A stretch of DNA of 64,000 bases, taken from Kitasatospora sp. A2-31 (GTDB lineage: Bacteria; Actinomycetota; Actinomycetes; Streptomycetales; Streptomycetaceae). Both the position numbers and the translations under genes were made by a program. Below, piece after piece: positions 13,300 through 21,617 of this stretch. The stretch is from NCBI RefSeq assembly GCF_022288725.1, contig NZ_JAKNTA010000001.1, forward strand, positions 1,012,221-1,076,220, in the 5' to 3' direction. The number at the start of each line of letters is the position of its first letter. Within the stretch, counting starts at the first letter, position 1. The notes under the pieces were generated by a model that saw only the letters and a program-made list of their open reading frames with translations, was not told where the DNA came from and did no database searches.

Positions 13300-16200
13300 A
13301 TGAGCGTGATCACGGTCAAGCGCCCGGCGCGGGCCTATCCCCCGGCCGTGCCGGACGAGCCGGTGGAGTTGGTCAGTCCGCCCGAGTTGCCCCGATCGGG
13401 CGGCGAGGACTGGCTGATGAGCATCCTTCCGATGCTCGGCATGGGCGGCTCGGCGGTGTTCTTCTTCTCGCCCGGCGCCGCGGCCCCGATGAAGATCATG
13501 GGCGGTCTGATGATCGTCTCCACGGTCGGCATGGCGCTGGCGCAGATCGTGCGGGCGCGCAAGGGCGGCTCGACCGCCACCGCCGACGAGCGCCGCGACT
13601 ACCTGAAGTACCTGCAGCAGATGCGCCGCCAGGTGCGCCGCACGGCCGAGCGCCAGCGCGGCGCCCAGCTGTTCCTGAACCCGGAGCCGGACCAGCTCTG
13701 GTCGATCGTCGCGGACGGCCGGCGGATCTGGGAACGCCGCAGCGGGGACGCGGACTTCGCGCAGATCCGGGTGGGCCGCGGGCCGGTGCAGCTGTCGACG
13801 CCGCTGGTGGCGCCGCAGACCGCGCCGATGGACGAGCTGGAGCCGCTCTCCGCGGCCGCGATGCACACCTTCCTCAAGGCCCACGGCACGCTGCAGGACC
13901 TGCCGCTGGCGGTGTCGCTGCGCGCCTTCTACCACATCACGGTGTGCGGGGACCCGGACACCGTGTACGGCAACGTGCGGGCGATGATCGCCCAGCTGAC
14001 GACGCTGCACTCGCCGGACGACCTGCTGGTGACGGTGGCCGCGGCGCCCGGCGCGGTGGAGGAGTGGGAGTGGACCAAGTGGCTCCCGCACAACCAGCAC
14101 CGCAAGGAGAACGACGGCGCGGGCTCGCGCCGGCTGATCGCGACCGGCCTCGGTGAGCTGGAGTACCTGCTCCAGGACGAACTGGCGGGCCGCCAGCGCT
14201 TCGTGCGGGACGCCGCGCCGACGACGGAGCAGCCGCACATCGTGGTGGTCATGGACGGCGCCTCGGTGCCGCACGACTCGCTGCTGGCGGGGCCCGAGGG
14301 CGTGCACGGGGTGACCATCATCGAGGTGGTCCCGGGCGACCTGGACGAGCCGACCGGCCACCTCATCGTCACGGTGAGCCCCGAGGAGCTGGTGCTCCGC
14401 TCGGCCTCGGGCGCCACCTACTCCGGCAAGCCGGACACCCTGTCGGCCTGGCAGTCCGAGGCGCTGGCACGGCAGTTGGCGCCGTACCGGATCTCGGCCG
14501 GCGGCGACGACGAGCCGCTGCTGTCCAACCTCGACTTCACCGACCTGATGAACTCGGGCGACCCGGGCTCCTTCGACGTGTCGCGCAGCTGGCGGCCGCG
14601 GGCGCAGCACGAGAAGCTGCGGGTGCCGATCGGGGTCGGGGCCGGCGGCGAGCACGTCTACCTGGACATCAAGGAGGCGGCGCTGGAGGGCATGGGCCCG
14701 CACGGCCTGTGCGTCGGCGCGACCGGCTCCGGCAAGTCCGAGCTGCTGCGGACCCTGGTGCTGGCGCTGGCGATGACGCACTCCTCGGAGATCCTGAACT
14801 TCGTCCTCGCCGACTTCAAGGGCGGCGCGACCTTCGCCGGCATGGCGGACATGCCGCACACCTCCGCGGTGATCACCAACCTGGAGGGTGAGCTCACCCT
14901 GGTCGACCGCATGCGGGACGCGATCGAGGGCGAGCTGAACCGCCGCCAGGAGCTGCTGCGCTCGGCGGGCAACTACGCCAACCTGCACGAGTACGAGCGG
15001 GCCCGCGCGGCGGGTGCGGCGCTCGACCCGCTGCCCTCGCTGGTGCTGATCATCGACGAGTTCTCCGAGCTGCTGACCGCGAAGCCGGACTTCATCGAGA
15101 TGTTCATCCAGATCGGCCGGATCGGCCGTTCGCTGGGCGTGCACCTGCTGCTGGCCTCGCAGCGCCTGGAGGAGGGGAAGCTGCGCGGCCTGGACACCTA
15201 CCTCTCGTACCGGATCGGTCTGCGCACCTTCTCGGCGGCGGAGTCGCGGGCGGCGCTGGGGGTGCCGGACGCGTACCACCTGCCGCCGGTGCCGGGTGTC
15301 GGCTACCTGAAGTTCGGCACCGACGTGATGGACCGGTTCAAGGCCGCGTACGTCTCCGGCCCGTACCGGGCGCCGGGCCAGCAGCGCGCCACCGGCGGGC
15401 GGCTGGTGACGGCGCAGCCGGTGCTGTTCACCGCGGCCGAGGTGCCGGTGCTGGAGCCGCCGGTGCAGGAGGTCGAGCCGGTGGCGGAGGAGCCGGACGA
15501 CGCGCTGGTGGACACCGTGCTGGACGTGTTCGTGCAGCGGATGGCGGGGCAGGGCCCGGCCGCGCACCAGGTGTGGCTGCCGCCGCTGGACGAGGCGCCG
15601 AGCGTGGACCAGCTGTTGCCGCCGCTGCAGGCGACCGCCGAGCGCGGGCTGACCTCGCCGGGCTTCGGTGCGCTGGGCCGGCTGGAGGTGCCGGTCGGCA
15701 TCGTGGACCGGCCGCGCGACCAGCGGCGCGACGTGCTGCACCAGAACTACTCGGGCGCGGCCGGCCACGGCCTGATCGTGGGCGGTCCGCGCTCCGGCAA
15801 GTCGACGCTGGTGCGCACCACGGTGGCGGCGTTCGCGCTGACCCACACCCCGCTGGAGGCGCAGTTCTACCTGCTGGACTTCGGCGGCGGCGGCTTCCAG
15901 TCGCTGCAGGACCTGCCGCACGTCGGCGGGGTCGCGGGCCGGCTGGACGTCGAGAAGGTGCGCCGCATGATCAGCGAGGTGCACGGGGTGCTGAACCGGC
16001 GCGAGGAGCTGTTCCGGGCGACCGGGATCGACTCGATCGCGACCTACCGGGCCCGCCGGGCGGCGGGGCAGCTGCCGGACGAGCAGTTCGGCGACGTGTT
16101 CCTCGCGATCGACGGCTGGAACACCTTCAAGCAGGAGTTCGAGATGCTGGAGGGGGTGATCGGCGACATCGCGCAGCGCGGTCTCGGCTACGGCGTCCAC

Positions 16201-17247
16201 GTGATCATCACGGCGGCCCGCTACGCGGAGGTCCGCCCGGCGCTGAAGGACCTGCTGCAGAACCGGACCGAGCTGAAGCTCGGTGACGCGATGGAGTCCG
16301 AGGTGGACCGGAAGGTGGCGCAGAGCGTGCCGTCCATGCCGGGCCGCGGTGTCACGCCGGACCGGCTGCACTTCCTCTCCGGTCTGCCGCGGCTGGACGG
16401 CTCGCACTCGGTGGACGACCTGCAGGACGGCGTGGCCGGGCTGGTCGCCGCGGTCAACGCGGCGTGGACGGGCCCGCGCGCGCCGCAGGTCCGGATGCTG
16501 CCGGCGGTACTGGACGGGTACTCGCTGCCGAAGGGCTTCGAGCACCCCGAGCGCGGGGTCGCGTTCGGCGTGGACGAGGTCGAGCTGGCGCCGGCGTTCG
16601 TCAACTTCGAGACCGACCCGCTGTTCATCGTCTTCGGCGACACCGAGTCCGGGAAGTCCGCGCTGCTGCGGATGCTGATCAAGCAGATCACCGAGCGGTA
16701 CACGCCGGACCAGGCGGGCATCGTCGTCGGCGACTACCGGCGCGCGCTGCTCGGTGTGGTGCCGCAGGAGTACCTGGTGGAGTACGCGGCCGCGCAGCCG
16801 GCGATGTCCAGCATCGTGGAGATGCTGCGCGGGGCCTGCTCGCGCCGCCTGCCGGGCCCGGACGTGACCGCCGAGCAGCTGCGCAACCGCAGCTGGTACA
16901 GCGGCAAGGACATGTTCGTGATCGTGGACGACTACGAGCTGGTGGCGACGAGCTCGGGCAACCCGCTGGGGCCGCTGGCCGAGTTCCTGCCGTTCGCGCG
17001 GGACATCGGCCTGCGCGTGATCATCGCGCGCAGCGCCGGCGGTGCCGGGCGCTCGCTGTACGAGCCGGTGATGCAGCGGATGCGGGAGCTGGGCGGGCAG
17101 GGCGTGATCCTGTCCGGGAACAAGGACGAGGGCGCGCTGCTGGGCACGGTGAAGCCCCAGCCGCTGCCGCCGGGCCGCGGCGTGTTCGTCTCGCGCCGGG
17201 CGACCAACGGCCAGATGGTCCAGACGGGCTGGCTGCCGTCGGCCTAG
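13300..17247 (+). CDS. eccC: Type VII secretion ATPase EccC (FtsK/SpoIIIE family)
   Basis: 1315 residues, a single-chain EccCa/EccCb fusion. Two N-terminal membrane segments (about 45-60 and 65-85) are followed by three FtsK-type ATPase domains. Their Walker A motifs are GATGSGKSE (~473), GGPRSGKST (~828) and GDTESGKSA (~1112). The matching Walker B segments read LVLIIDEF, VFLAIDGW and MFVIVDDY; domains 2 and 3 lack the catalytic Glu after Asp, as is usual in this family. It powers ESX secretion and recognises WXG100 substrates through the C-terminal domain. It is followed by a perfect 16-bp terminator. Confidence 0.97.
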   Translation: MSVITVKRPARAYPPAVPDEPVELVSPPELPRSGGEDWLMSILPMLGMGGSAVFFFSPGAAAPMKIMGGLMIVSTVGMALAQIVRARKGGSTATADERRDYLKYLQQMRRQVRRTAERQRGAQLFLNPEPDQLWSIVADGRRIWERRSGDADFAQIRVGRGPVQLSTPLVAPQTAPMDELEPLSAAAMHTFLKAHGTLQDLPLAVSLRAFYHITVCGDPDTVYGNVRAMIAQLTTLHSPDDLLVTVAAAPGAVEEWEWTKWLPHNQHRKENDGAGSRRLIATGLGELEYLLQDELAGRQRFVRDAAPTTEQPHIVVVMDGASVPHDSLLAGPEGVHGVTIIEVVPGDLDEPTGHLIVTVSPEELVLRSASGATYSGKPDTLSAWQSEALARQLAPYRISAGGDDEPLLSNLDFTDLMNSGDPGSFDVSRSWRPRAQHEKLRVPIGVGAGGEHVYLDIKEAALEGMGPHGLCVGATGSGKSELLRTLVLALAMTHSSEILNFVLADFKGGATFAGMADMPHTSAVITNLEGELTLVDRMRDAIEGELNRRQELLRSAGNYANLHEYERARAAGAALDPLPSLVLIIDEFSELLTAKPDFIEMFIQIGRIGRSLGVHLLLASQRLEEGKLRGLDTYLSYRIGLRTFSAAESRAALGVPDAYHLPPVPGVGYLKFGTDVMDRFKAAYVSGPYRAPGQQRATGGRLVTAQPVLFTAAEVPVLEPPVQEVEPVAEEPDDALVDTVLDVFVQRMAGQGPAAHQVWLPPLDEAPSVDQLLPPLQATAERGLTSPGFGALGRLEVPVGIVDRPRDQRRDVLHQNYSGAAGHGLIVGGPRSGKSTLVRTTVAAFALTHTPLEAQFYLLDFGGGGFQSLQDLPHVGGVAGRLDVEKVRRMISEVHGVLNRREELFRATGIDSIATYRARRAAGQLPDEQFGDVFLAIDGWNTFKQEFEMLEGVIGDIAQRGLGYGVHVIITAARYAEVRPALKDLLQNRTELKLGDAMESEVDRKVAQSVPSMPGRGVTPDRLHFLSGLPRLDGSHSVDDLQDGVAGLVAAVNAAWTGPRAPQVRMLPAVLDGYSLPKGFEHPERGVAFGVDEVELAPAFVNFETDPLFIVFGDTESGKSALLRMLIKQITERYTPDQAGIVVGDYRRALLGVVPQEYLVEYAAAQPAMSSIVEMLRGACSRRLPGPDVTAEQLRNRSWYSGKDMFVIVDDYELVATSSGNPLGPLAEFLPFARDIGLRVIIARSAGGAGRSLYEPVMQRMRELGGQGVILSGNKDEGALLGTVKPQPLPPGRGVFVSRRATNGQMVQTGWLPSA

Positions 17248-17751
17248 TCCGGTCCGGGCACGGCCCGGTATGCACGGCTGCCTCCGGGCGGCGGTCACGG
17301 ACGGTGATCGAAGGGCCGGGCTCCTCGGGAGCCCGGCCCTTCGGCGTCCCACGTGCCGAAACGTTATCTAGATCTTTCGGGCCCGGGGCTGCGGTTCCCG
17401 TACCCGGCCCGGCGGCTTCCGGGCCGCTAAACGGTGCCTGGGCGTGCTGGCCCCTCGCCGGGGCACCACCTTCGAAACACGGGCCGCAATCCCATGTTCA
17501 CCTTGGATTCAAGCGTCAGACAAGGGAGGTAACAAGTCGGACATACATCGCAATGACCGTGGGTGATCACCGATTCGCATGTTTATGCCCTTGTCCGCAA
17601 CGGATTCCGAAGCATTTCCGCCATTGACGCACTCTTTACGGCCAAGGTTCCATGGCGACCCGGGAGCGACAGGACCGAGACCGACAGCACCAGCCAGCGG
17701 AGGCGATACCGCTCCCTCTCCAGGACCCGCCCAGAGCCGATCGGATGCCAG
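17248..17751 (+). other. Intergenic region between eccC and permease
   Basis: 504 nt. The first 100 nt hold the eccC terminator. The part from about 17500 to 17650 is noticeably richer in A/T than its surroundings and probably forms the promoter and leader of the permease. A TTGACG at 17625 could be a -35 element, but no good -10 follows at the right distance. I see no tRNA or known riboswitch. Confidence 0.4.
17309..17343 (+). terminator. eccC terminator hairpin
   Basis: A perfect 16-bp stem (CGAAGGGCCGGGCTCC at 17309-17324 with 17328-17343) and a 3-nt loop, 62 nt after the eccC stop. Confidence 0.9.
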
Positions 17752-19167
17752 ATGACCGACACGCTTCGCCCGCCACGCGCCGTAGCCCCCGCCACGGCCG
17801 CCGAGGGCGCGAACGCCTCCCCCCAGACGCTCAAGCGCTCGATCGGCGTCGTCGGCGGCACCCTCCTGACGCTCTCCTGCGTGACCCCGGCGTCCACGCT
17901 CTTCGTGATCGTCCCGGAGCTGTTCTCCAGCATCGGCAGCGCCACCGCGCTGGCCATCGCGATCGGCTCGGTGCTCTGCATCGCGGTCGCCTTCTGTTAC
18001 TCGGAGCTCGGCACCCTCATCCCCAGCGCCGGCGGCGAGTACGCGATGGTCGGCACGCTGGCCGGCCGGCTGGCCGGCTGGCTGGTGTTCGTGCTCTCGC
18101 TGATCGTGGTGCTGATCGTCCCCTCGGTGATCGCCCTCGGCACCGCCGACTACCTCGCCCCGGTGCTGCACGTCGACAAGGCGATCGCCGGCGCCGCGGT
18201 GATGCTCGCCGCCACCCTGGCCGGCCTGCTGGACCTGCGCGCCAACGCCTGGATCACCGGCATCTTCCTGGTCCTGGAGGTCGTCGCGGCCGGCGTCGTC
18301 TCGGTGCTCGGCTTCGCCCACGCCAACAGCGGCGCCCCGAGCATGCTGCACGGCGTGGTCGCCGGTGAGGACGGCGCCGCCACCACGGTGAGCATCGGCG
18401 CCATCGTCGGCGCGCTCGGCATCGCCCTCTTCATCACCCAGGGCTTCTCCACCGCGGTCTACCTCTCCGAGGAACTGGAGAACCCCCGCCGCAACGTCTC
18501 GCGCACCGTGCTCTGGACGCTGGCCATCTCCGCCGCCGTCATCCTCGTCCCGGTCGCCGCCATCACCATGGGCGCCCCCGACCTGGCGACCCTGAGCTCC
18601 GGCGACATCTCCGGCCTGGTCACCGCCTGGAGCAACTCCGCCGTCGGCACCTTCATCAGCCTCTGCGTGGCGCTGGCCATCATCAACGCCGGCATCGTCA
18701 TGGTCATCCAGAACTCCCGGGTGCTGTTCGCGTCGGCCCGCGACAAGGCCTGGCCCGAGCCGGTCAACAAGGCCTTCTCCACCCTCGGCCGGTTCGGCTC
18801 CCCGTGGGTCGCCACCCTGGCCGTCGGCCTGCCGGGCGCCGCGCTCTGCTTCGTCGAGGGCGACCTGCTCAGCGAGATCACCGGCGTCGCCGTGACCGGG
18901 ATGTACCTGCTGGTCGCCGTCGCCGCGCTGCTGTCGCGCCGCAACCACCACAAGCACGCCGCCGCCTGGCGGATGCCGCTGTGGCCGGCCGTCCCGGTGC
19001 TGCTGATCGTGGTGCTCGTCTACATCATCACCCAGCTGGACACCGTGCCGCTGCTGTGGACCGGCGGCATCACCGCCGCCGCCACCCTCTACTGGCTCTT
19101 CTACCTGCGTCCCCGCCAGGCCACCCACTGGGTGATCACCCTCCCCGAGGACCAGCAGCAGGCCTGA
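17752..19167 (+). CDS. APC superfamily amino-acid permease
   Basis: 471 residues with about twelve membrane segments. It has the APC signature near the N-terminus (SIGVVGGTLLTLSCVTPAST), SAGGEYAMVG in TM2-3, and the SEELENPRRNVSRT loop typical of amino acid-polyamine permeases. It probably imports an amino acid or amine by cation symport or exchange. I chose the ATG at 17752 (MTDTLRPP) because the upstream in-frame extension has no family similarity; the ribosome binding site is weak. It ends in a strong terminator. Its position inside an ESX cluster is unexpected and does not imply a role in secretion. Confidence 0.93.
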   Translation: MTDTLRPPRAVAPATAAEGANASPQTLKRSIGVVGGTLLTLSCVTPASTLFVIVPELFSSIGSATALAIAIGSVLCIAVAFCYSELGTLIPSAGGEYAMVGTLAGRLAGWLVFVLSLIVVLIVPSVIALGTADYLAPVLHVDKAIAGAAVMLAATLAGLLDLRANAWITGIFLVLEVVAAGVVSVLGFAHANSGAPSMLHGVVAGEDGAATTVSIGAIVGALGIALFITQGFSTAVYLSEELENPRRNVSRTVLWTLAISAAVILVPVAAITMGAPDLATLSSGDISGLVTAWSNSAVGTFISLCVALAIINAGIVMVIQNSRVLFASARDKAWPEPVNKAFSTLGRFGSPWVATLAVGLPGAALCFVEGDLLSEITGVAVTGMYLLVAVAALLSRRNHHKHAAAWRMPLWPAVPVLLIVVLVYIITQLDTVPLLWTGGITAAATLYWLFYLRPRQATHWVITLPEDQQQA

Positions 19168-19196
19168 GGCCCGTCGACCACCACCCCACCCCCACA

Positions 19197-19236
19197 CGGA
19201 AGTGCCCCGGGCTCCCCCTCGCCCGGGGCACTTCCG
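19197..19236. terminator. Permease terminator hairpin
   Basis: A perfect 16-bp stem (CGGAAGTGCCCCGGGC at 19197-19212 with 19221-19236) and an 8-nt loop, 30 nt after the permease stop. It lies in the convergent gap before mycP and could act in both directions. Confidence 0.9.
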
Positions 19237-19436
19237 TCGTCCGTGCGCGCCACGACGGGCCGGTTGTGGGCCGGTGCGGCTCGCCACGAGTTCCACGAAC
19301 TGCGCGTCCCCGGTCTCGCGCGTGGCACCGATCCGCCCGCCCCCGTCCCACTGCGTCCCCTGCCCGGCGTCGTCACACCGGTGGGATGCGGCGGGCGCGG
19401 CGGGAGGGGACAGCCGGGGAGGCAGGACCCTGCGGG

Positions 19437-20663
19437 TCAGTCCGCGAGGGTCGCGCGGCGGCGGTCGCGCAGCACGACGCCGCCGCCGATGAGCAGGGCG
19501 ACGAGCAGGGCGCCGATGCCCAGCACGTACGTCGCGGTGCGGCGGTCGCGGTCGGCCTGGGTCTCACCGAGGCCGACCGGCTGCGGCACGATCGGGGCGG
19601 CGGCCAGCTCGACCGGCTTGTCCTCGGTGGCGGTCTCCGGGGCCACGTCGGGCGCCTTGGTGACGGCCTTCACCGGGTCGACCACGCCCCAGCCGACGTA
19701 CTCGTTGGCCTTGTGGTCGGTGCGCTGCGCGGTCTGCTCGATCCAGGCCCGGACCTGCCTCGGCTTCCAGTTGGGGTGCGCGCCGACCAGCAGCGCGGCC
19801 AGGCCCGCGACGTAGGGTGCGGCGAAGCTGGTGCCGTTGTCCACGCACTGGCCGCCGTGCGGGACGGTGGAGAGCATGTCGACGCCGGGGGCGGCGACGT
19901 CCACGAAGTCGCCGTACTGGGAGAACGGGGCGCGCTCGTTGTTGCGGTCCGAGGCGCCGACGGCGAGCACGGTGGGGAAGGCCGCGGGGTAGGTGTCGCC
20001 CTTCTTCCCGTCGTTGCCGGTGGAGGCGACCACCACGACGTTGCTGGCCTCGGCGGCCTCGACGGCGGCCTTCAGCTCGGCGTAGCCGGCGAACTTGGTG
20101 TCGCCCGCGCCGCGCACGTCCTGGGAGATGTTGATGACCTTGGCGCCCTTCTGGACCGCCTGGTTGATCGCGTCCACCAGGGTGTGGACGTCGCCGCTGC
20201 CCTCCGCGTCGTTCTGGCGCAGCGACAGGATGGTGGCGTCCGGGGCGAGTCCGACGAACCCGGTCTGGTCGTTGCGCGCGGCGGCGACGATGCCGGCCAC
20301 CTTGGTGCCGTGGCCGACCGGGTCGACCGTGCCACCGCCCTCGGGCTTGCGCCCGTCCTTCTCCTTGAGCAGCGAGCCGCCGTCGGTGACCTTCTTGGCC
20401 AGCTGCGGGTTCTGGTCGTCCACGCCGGTGTCGATGACCGCGACCATGACGCCGGCGCCGGTGGTCCGGCCGCCCTGCCAGAGCTCGTCGAGCACCATGC
20501 GCTGCAGCGACCACGGCACGGCCTGCACGTTCTGGGCGCTCTTGGAGCAGTCGCCGGCCGCGGCGATGCCGGGCCCGTCCGCGTACGCCGGGGCGGCCAG
20601 CGGACCGCCGAGCACCGCGAGCGCGGCCACCGCCGCGGCCGTCTTCCGGTACCTGACCACGGA
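19437..20663 (-). CDS. mycP: Type VII secretion-associated serine protease mycosin
   Basis: About 408 residues of the subtilisin (S8) family, the ESX-linked mycosin. A signal peptide (KTAAAVAALAVLGG...AYA) is followed by the protease domain with the triad Asp in VAVIDTGV, His in GHGTKVAG and Ser in GTSFAAPYVAG, all intact. A C-terminal membrane anchor (IGALLVALLIGGGVVL) and basic tail complete it, so the protease faces outward. I chose the GTG at 20663 because GAGGGG precedes it; an ATG 18 nt upstream at 20681 is possible. It is read from the same strand as the two WXG100 genes, but a perfect hairpin lies between. Confidence 0.95.
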   Translation of the reverse strand, partial: SVVRYRKTAAAVAALAVLGGPLAAPAYADGPGIAAAGDCSKSAQNVQAVPWSLQRMVLDELWQGGRTTGAGVMVAVIDTGVDDQNPQLAKKVTDGGSLLKEKDGRKPEGGGTVDPVGHGTKVAGIVAAARNDQTGFVGLAPDATILSLRQNDAEGSGDVHTLVDAINQAVQKGAKVINISQDVRGAGDTKFAGYAELKAAVEAAEASNVVVVASTGNDGKKGDTYPAAFPTVLAVGASDRNNERAPFSQYGDFVDVAAPGVDMLSTVPHGGQCVDNGTSFAAPYVAGLAALLVGAHPNWKPRQVRAWIEQTAQRTDHKANEYVGWGVVDPVKAVTKAPDVAPETATEDKPVELAAAPIVPQPVGLGETQADRDRRTATYVLGIGALLVALLIGGGVVLRDRRRATLAD

Positions 20664-20705
20664 CACCCTGCCACCCCTCATGTCGTCCAGCCGTGTTGCA
20701 CGCCA

Positions 20706-20738
20706 GGGGCGGGTGCCCGGGGTCCGGGCACCCGCCCC
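20706..20738 (-). terminator. Terminator between WXG100 gene and mycP
   Basis: A perfect 15-bp stem (GGGGCGGGTGCCCGG at 20706-20720 with 20724-20738) and a 3-nt loop, about 40 nt after the WXG100 stop. It would allow high substrate expression with lower mycP expression. Confidence 0.9.
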
Positions 20739-20779
20739 TCAGCGGAGTCCTACGCGCCCCTGACGGGGCGGCGGCTCCG

Positions 20780-21073
20780 TCAGGTCCAGAGGTTCTTGTT
20801 GTTGTTCTCGGTGTTGTTGTAGCTGTCGGCCGCGTTGTCCAGGGCGGTGGCGATCTTCGCCAGGGTCTCCTGGAGGTGGGCGGCGCGCTGGTCCCACTGC
20901 GCCTGGTGGGCACGGTAGCCCTCCTGCGCGACACCCTCCCAGCTCAGGGCGATCTTGGTGACGCCCGACTTCAGCTCCTCGAGCTGCTGCTTGATCTGGT
21001 TCGCGGTGTTGCGGACCTGGGTACCGGCGCTACGGACGTGCTCGAAATTGACGAGGATGTTGCCCTCGGACAC
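20780..21073 (-). CDS. WXG100 family ESX secretion substrate (second gene)
   Basis: 97 residues, the size of EsxA/EsxB proteins. The central turn motif is WEG at residues 45-47, between two amphipathic helices, the helical-hairpin fold of these small secreted proteins. The C-terminal part is rich in Asn (NNTENNNKNLWT). No Y-x3-D/E signal is obvious at the end, so it may ride with its partner. The start is GTG with AGGAGA 8 nt upstream. It lies 74 nt after the first WXG100 gene and is probably co-transcribed with it to form a heterodimer. Confidence 0.95.
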   Translation of the reverse strand: MSEGNILVNFEHVRSAGTQVRNTANQIKQQLEELKSGVTKIALSWEGVAQEGYRAHQAQWDQRAAHLQETLAKIATALDNAADSYNNTENNNKNLWT

Positions 21074-21147
21074 GATGTCTGTCTCCTGGTCTGGATGGCG
21101 ACGCCGCCCTCGACGGCGGGCGTCGATGACTACCTGGCAGAGGCGGA

Positions 21148-21438
21148 TCAGGCCTTGAACGCGGCCTGCTGGTCCGCGTCGGTGGCCGAGTACTGCTTGG
21201 TCGTGATCTCGATCGCGTCCTTGATCGCCTTCAGCGACTGGTTCAGCTTGACCGCGTCCTCGTTGAACTCGCGCTGCAGGTTGGTGTAGGCCTGGGCAGC
21301 CTGACCCTGCCAGCCGCCCTTGACCGAGTCGACCAGGGTGTTGAGGCCCTTGATCTCACCGTCGATCGTGTTGATGACCTCGTCCATGTGCTTGGCGAAG
21401 GCCATCATTTCCTGAGCGGTCGTCTTGAACTGACCCAT
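21148..21438 (-). CDS. WXG100 family ESX secretion substrate (first gene)
   Basis: 96 residues with WQG at 43-45 between two helices. It is a paralogue and likely dimer partner of the gene just downstream. The tail contains KQYSATDADQQ, which resembles the Y-x3-D/E secretion signal read by EccC (Tyr followed four residues later by Asp). The ATG has a GGGGGA-type ribosome binding site. A promoter candidate lies about 80 nt upstream. Confidence 0.96.
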   Translation of the reverse strand: MGQFKTTAQEMMAFAKHMDEVINTIDGEIKGLNTLVDSVKGGWQGQAAQAYTNLQREFNEDAVKLNQSLKAIKDAIEITTKQYSATDADQQAAFKA

Positions 21439-21524
21439 GCTCTACCGTCCCCCATGAGACAGACATTGTGTCCGGAGGGCCGTTTCCGGCCACCCCGTCG
21501 CATCACGGCGTGATGTCCTGCAGC

Positions 21525-21553
21525 ACTGTAGTCGGCACACGCAGCTCGCCCAA
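21525..21553 (-). promoter_or_regulatory. Candidate promoter of the WXG100 operon
   Basis: On the minus strand, TTGGGC and TACAGT are separated by exactly 17 nt. This fits the consensus for the main vegetative sigma factor and predicts a leader of about 80 nt. Spotted by eye only. Confidence 0.4.
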
Positions 21554-21617
21554 CACCGGGAGACGGCTAGTTACCAGACCATGACACAGCGGCCAATTCC
21601 TTTACGAGGCCCGCCCG

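Noticed and set aside
13222..17352. 1376-codon open frame on the minus strand
   Set aside because: It is antisense to eccC. Its His/Arg/Ala-rich composition is what high-GC coding DNA gives in the opposite frame.
17500..17751. Riboswitch or tRNA in the low-GC permease leader
   Set aside because: No T-loop, acceptor pairing or recognisable riboswitch core could be found by eye.
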